From: Acidobacteriota bacterium
Lineage (GTDB): Bacteria; Acidobacteriota; Terriglobia; UBA7540
DNA length: 9,992 bases
NCBI GenBank assembly: GCA_003165615.1
Contig: PLWR01000597.1
Coordinates: 1 to 9,992, forward strand
Direction: 5' to 3'
In this document: positions 6,706 through 9,992 of the stretch, one piece after another
How positions within the stretch are numbered: the first letter of the stretch is position 1
Layout: each line of letters begins with the position of its first letter
The notes under the pieces: generated by a model
Database searches by the model: none
What the model was told of the DNA's origin: nothing
The model's input: the letters and a program-made list of their open reading frames with translations, nothing else
Program-made: the position numbers and the translations under genes

Positions 6706-7757
6706 GCGTCTCCACGGTGGAAGCGGAACTCCGGGAGGAACCCTATCTCTTCGAGTTCTTTCAAGCCGTTCGCCTGCTGGAACGCCTTTTCCCCGGCAAA
6801 TCGCCCGTGGGGAGGTTCAATCCTCCCAGCTCTGAAGTGGTGCGCTTCATCGCCCATTCCACCCTGGCTTTTCCCGCCAGCGAAGTGCAATCCCTCGAAT
6901 GGCCCAAAGACGGTGCGGGGCGCATGCAAGTCAACTTCATGGGCTTGACCGGCCCGGAAGGTGTGATGCCCCTCTATTACACCTCCTTGCTGGCGGAGCG
7001 CACCCGCTCAGGCGATGGTTCGGCCGTTGATTTTTTTGATATTTTCAACCATCGCATTATTTCTCTTTTCTATCTGGCTTGGGAGAAATACCGGTTTTCG
7101 GTGGCGTATGAGCGTGAGGGTCTTGACGCCTTTTCGCACCATTTGATGGATTTGATTGGCATGGGGACTCCCGGCCTGCAAAACCGGCTGCCGGTGCTTG
7201 ATGATTCGCTGCTTTATTACTCAGGGCTTCTGGCCCAACGGCCGCGATCGGCCGTGGCGCTGCGGAATCTTCTCAGTGATTATTTTGAAGTTCCCGTCGA
7301 GGTGGAGCAATTCGCGGGGGGATGGTATCCGCTGGACCGGAATACGCAAACGGCCCTGGAAGAGGGACTCGGCGAATCCGGTCAACTGGGATTTGGGGCG
7401 GTGGTGGGAGATGAGGTTTGGGATCAGACGGCGCGCGTCCGTATTGCCATCGGGCCCTTGTCCCTGGAGAAATACCAGGACTTCCTGCCGCAAGGCTCCG
7501 CCTTCGCGTCTCTCCGGGCCTTGACCAACCTCTTTTCGAACGGCGAATTTGATTTTGAGATCCAATTGATTCTGGACCGCAGGGATGTGCCGCCTTGTGA
7601 GCTGGGCGCGGAGGGCGAGAATGCTCCCCAACTCGGTTGGCATACCTACATCAGAACGCGGGAAATGAAGGAAGACGCATCGGAAACTATTCTTCAACTT
7701 TGGGAAGGAAACGCGGATGACCATCAACCTAAAATCACTCATCGGGAAACTCAATGA
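6669..7757 (+). CDS. tssG: TssG (ImpH/VasB), T6SS baseplate wedge subunit
   Basis: This encodes 362 residues, in the usual TssG range. Recognisable segments are EPYLFEFFQAVRLLERLFPG (about 23-42), the strongly conserved NFMGLTGPEGVMPLYYT (89-105), the FFDIFNHRIISLFYLAWEKYRF helix region, GLLAQRPRSAVALRNLLSDYFEVPVEVEQF, and LGFGAVVGDEVWDQTARVRIAIGPL. TssG interacts with two TssF copies and links to TssK and TssE in the baseplate; it is cytoplasmic. It resembles gp53/gp7-type wedge components in phage-tail comparisons. The last 14 codons overlap the start of tssH in a different frame, so its C-terminal tail is partly constrained by the ATPase start. Confidence 0.95.
   Translation: MATTGRPDDPDVSVSTVEAELREEPYLFEFFQAVRLLERLFPGKSPVGRFNPPSSEVVRFIAHSTLAFPASEVQSLEWPKDGAGRMQVNFMGLTGPEGVMPLYYTSLLAERTRSGDGSAVDFFDIFNHRIISLFYLAWEKYRFSVAYEREGLDAFSHHLMDLIGMGTPGLQNRLPVLDDSLLYYSGLLAQRPRSAVALRNLLSDYFEVPVEVEQFAGGWYPLDRNTQTALEEGLGESGQLGFGAVVGDEVWDQTARVRIAIGPLSLEKYQDFLPQGSAFASLRALTNLFSNGEFDFEIQLILDRRDVPPCELGAEGENAPQLGWHTYIRTREMKEDASETILQLWEGNADDHQPKITHRETQ
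7702..7710 (+). promoter_or_regulatory. Shine-Dalgarno for tssH inside tssG
   Basis: GGGAAGGAA ends 6 bases before the ATG at 7717. It supports that ATG as the tssH start, 41 bases before the tssG stop, and gives the expected ClpV N-terminus (a SLIGKLNENTRKTLESSAGL helix). Confidence 0.7.
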
Positions 7758-9992
7758 GAACACACGCAAGACCCTGGAATCATCAGCCGGCCTGTGCTTG
7801 ACTCGCACCAACTATGACATTGAGGTCGAGCACTATGTGTTGAAGCTCCTGGACCAGCCGTACGGTGACTTTTCCCAGATCGCCGATCGCTTCGGCATCG
7901 ACAAATCGCGTCTCACCGCGGAGCTGACTCGCAGCCTCGACAAACTCAAGAAGGGGAATGCGCGCACTCCCACCCTGAGCCCAACGGTGGTTAGAATGCT
8001 GACCGAGGCGTGGACGATCGGGTCCATCGATTTCGGTTCCGGCGAGATTCGGACCGGGTTCACGGTTTTGGCTCTGGTGACGAATGAGGAGCTCAGCCGG
8101 CTGGTTCGCGAGGTCTCGAAGGAACTCCAGAAGATCGAAGGGGAAGTTCTGCGCAAGGATTTTCTCTCCATCGTGGAGCGTTCTGAGGAAGAGATGGCGG
8201 AGTCGCTGGCCGCGCCGGCCGGTGCTCCGGGCGCACCGCGCCCGTCAGGTGCAGGTAAGACCGCGAATCTGGATCAATTCACCATCAACCTCACCGAGAA
8301 TGCCAAGGCCGGGAAGATCGATCCGGTGTTGGGAAGAGATCTGGAGATTCGCCAGATCATCGATATCCTGATGCGCCGCCGGCAAAACAACCCCATCCTC
8401 ACCGGCGAAGCGGGCGTGGGGAAAACGGCGGTGGTGGAAGGCTTCGCGATGCGCGTCGCCAAGGGTGACGTACCGCCTCCCCTCCGCAACGTGGTGGTGC
8501 GCACTCTCGATTTGGCTTTGCTCCAGGCCGGGGCGGGCATCAAGGGTGAATTCGAGAATCGCCTCAAGAGCTTGATCGAAGAAGTCAAAGCTTCTCCCGT
8601 ACCCATCATTTTGTTTATCGACGAAGCCCACACCATGATTGGCGCCGGTGGCCAGGCGGGGCAGAACGATGCGGCCAACCTGCTGAAGCCGGCCCTGGCG
8701 CGCGGTGAATTGCGAACCATCGCCGCCACCACGTGGTCCGAATACAAAAAGTATTTTGAAAAGGATGCCGCCCTGGCGCGGCGGTTTCAGGTGGTCAAGG
8801 TGGAAGAACCCGCCGAATTGCAATGCGCGGTGATGTTGCGCGGCATTGTGCCCACCCTGGAGAAGCACCACAAGGTTCGCATCCTGGATGAAGGTTTGAC
8901 TTCCGCGGTAAAGCTTTCGCATCGCTACCTGGCCGGGAGGCAGTTGCCGGACAAAGCGGTGAGCATTTTGGATACGGCCTGCGCGCGCCTGGCGCTGGGG
9001 CAGTCCGCCACGCCGCCCGCCATCGAGGATGCAACGCGTCTGCTGGATGATCTGGAAGTTCAGCGCGTAATCCTGGAGCGCGAGACGGCTATCGGGGCCG
9101 ATCACGCCGAGCGCCTGGAGGAGATTGCCAAGCAAAAGGTCGAGGTTGATGCCCGATTGAAGACTCTGCGTGAGCGCTGGACCAAGGAGTTCGAACTCGT
9201 TTCCAAGATCCGGGGTCTTCATGCCCAAATCGAGGGCGCCGCGGGACCGGCTCCGGCAGCCGCACCCGCGCCAGCACCGGCCACGCCGCCCCAACCCGCC
9301 GTGGAGGGGGCATCTACCCCGGCTGCCGCCGCAGCTCCACAACCAGCGCCCGCCCCGGCCGCGGATCCCGCCGTGTTGCGCGCCGACCTTGCCAAGCTGG
9401 AAACCGAACTTGCCACGTTGCAAGGCGAAACTCCCATGATGCGGGTGGCGGTTGACGCCCAGATTGTGGGCGAAGTGCTCTCCGCCTGGACCGGCATCCC
9501 GGTGGGAAAGATGCTGAAAGATGAAATATCCACCGTGCTATCACTGAGCTCGCTGTTGGCAAAGCGCGTGATTGGCCAGGTGCATGCCCTGGATATGATC
9601 GCCCAACGCGTGCAGACTTCCCGTGCCGCACTGGACGATCCCAGCAAGCCCATCGGAGTCTTTATGCTGGTGGGCCCCAGCGGCGTGGGAAAGACCGAGA
9701 CGGCGCTGGCGATCTCCGATCTGCTTTATGGGGGAGAACACAACCTCATCACCATTAACATGTCGGAATTTCAGGAGGCGCACACCGTTTCGACCCTGAA
9801 AGGCTCGCCGCCGGGATATGTCGGTTATGGCGAGGGCGGGGTTCTGACGGAAGCCGTGCGCCGGCGCCCCTACTCGGTAGTTTTGCTCGATGAGGTGGAG
9901 AAAGCCCATCCGGATGTTCTGGAACTCTTTTATCAGGTTTTTGACAAAGGCAAGATGGAGGATGGCGAGGGCCGCGAAATCGATTTCAAGAA
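7717..9992 (+). CDS. tssH: TssH (ClpV), T6SS AAA+ sheath-disassembly ATPase, C-terminal end missing
   Basis: The frame runs open from ATG 7717 to the window edge: 758 codons of a protein expected to be about 880-930 residues. Residues 1-160 form the Clp N-domain that in ClpV recognises contracted sheath. NBD1 has Walker A GEAGVGKT (230-237), Walker B LFIDEAH (299-305), and an ARRF arginine-finger-type segment. The middle domain follows (LERETAIGADHAERLEEI, then VDARLKTLRERW). It is interrupted at about residues 507-551 by a 45-residue Pro/Ala-rich stretch before the usual LQGETPMMRVAVDAQIV segment. NBD2 has AWTGIPVGKM, Walker A GPSGVGKT (653-660) and Walker B LLDEVEKAHPDV (D725, E726). All ATPase residues in view are intact. 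The hexamer uses ATP to pull sheath subunits apart after firing. It overlaps tssG by 41 bases. Confidence 0.96.
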   Translation, partial: MTINLKSLIGKLNENTRKTLESSAGLCLTRTNYDIEVEHYVLKLLDQPYGDFSQIADRFGIDKSRLTAELTRSLDKLKKGNARTPTLSPTVVRMLTEAWTIGSIDFGSGEIRTGFTVLALVTNEELSRLVREVSKELQKIEGEVLRKDFLSIVERSEEEMAESLAAPAGAPGAPRPSGAGKTANLDQFTINLTENAKAGKIDPVLGRDLEIRQIIDILMRRRQNNPILTGEAGVGKTAVVEGFAMRVAKGDVPPPLRNVVVRTLDLALLQAGAGIKGEFENRLKSLIEEVKASPVPIILFIDEAHTMIGAGGQAGQNDAANLLKPALARGELRTIAATTWSEYKKYFEKDAALARRFQVVKVEEPAELQCAVMLRGIVPTLEKHHKVRILDEGLTSAVKLSHRYLAGRQLPDKAVSILDTACARLALGQSATPPAIEDATRLLDDLEVQRVILERETAIGADHAERLEEIAKQKVEVDARLKTLRERWTKEFELVSKIRGLHAQIEGAAGPAPAAAPAPAPATPPQPAVEGASTPAAAAAPQPAPAPAADPAVLRADLAKLETELATLQGETPMMRVAVDAQIVGEVLSAWTGIPVGKMLKDEISTVLSLSSLLAKRVIGQVHALDMIAQRVQTSRAALDDPSKPIGVFMLVGPSGVGKTETALAISDLLYGGEHNLITINMSEFQEAHTVSTLKGSPPGYVGYGEGGVLTEAVRRRPYSVVLLDEVEKAHPDVLELFYQVFDKGKMEDGEGREIDFK
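9235..9369 (+). repeat. Low-complexity Pro/Ala-coding segment inside tssH
   Basis: Bases 9235-9369 encode about 45 residues dominated by Ala and Pro, with repeated APAPA-type and AAAP-type units. The surrounding codons are ordinary ClpV sequence in the same frame. It is an in-frame insertion in the coiled-coil middle domain rather than a frameshift, because family motifs resume directly after it. It probably forms an extended, flexible linker. Confidence 0.8.

Noticed and set aside
8245..9423. 392-codon open frame on the minus strand
   Set aside because: It is antisense to tssH with its intact ATPase motifs. The long frame arises from the GC-rich codon pattern, and its Gly/Arg/Gln-rich product resembles no family.
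1..9992. Extracellular contractile injection system (eCIS/PVC-type) instead of a T6SS
   Set aside because: TssA (ImpA domain), TagJ, TssE/F/G and a ClpV-type TssH together are T6SS-specific; eCIS loci carry a different AAA+ protein and Afp-type tube and baseplate genes.

Overview
The window is a single, entirely plus-strand block of a type VI secretion system (T6SS) locus, cut at both ends. The order is 'tssC (C-terminal end only) - hcp1 - hcp2 - tagJ (impE) - tssA - tssE - tssF - tssG - tssH (clpV, C-terminal end missing). Every gene call rests on recognisable protein family sequence. No transposase, tRNA, rRNA, CRISPR array or prophage signature is visible.

Organism: GC content is moderately high (high fifties percent by eye) and codons are mostly G/C-ending. 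The TssA, TssE, TagJ and TssF sequences look to me more like environmental, non-proteobacterial T6SS loci (Acidobacteriota first, with Verrucomicrobiota or Planctomycetota as alternatives) than like Pseudomonas or Vibrio loci. This is recollection of family style, not a search, and is only moderately secure.

Layout: positions 1-366 end the large contractile-sheath subunit TssC. An 86-base gap follows, holding a perfect 13-bp hairpin (380-410) and then the strongest ribosome binding site in the window, in front of the tube protein gene hcp1. A 292-base gap with no convincing gene separates hcp1 from a second, divergent hcp with a 17-residue N-terminal extension. From tagJ onward the genes are packed tightly: 6-nt gap, 1-nt overlap, 1-nt gap, 37-nt overlap, 41-nt overlap. 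This indicates one translationally coupled mRNA for the baseplate and ATPase part.

How they work together: TssB/TssC form the contractile sheath around a tube of stacked Hcp hexamers. TssE, TssF and TssG, with TssK outside the window, form the baseplate wedge. TssA primes or caps tube-sheath assembly. TagJ is a sheath-associated accessory protein found in a subset of T6SSs. TssH (ClpV) is the double-ring AAA+ ATPase that unfolds contracted sheath so that subunits can be reused. TssB, TssI (VgrG), TssK and the TssJ/L/M membrane complex are not in this window.

The system is a known one. The less ordinary points are the tandem divergent Hcp pair, the hairpin between tssC and hcp1, the Pro/Ala-rich insertion in the ClpV middle domain, and the long TssA with two Ala-rich linkers.
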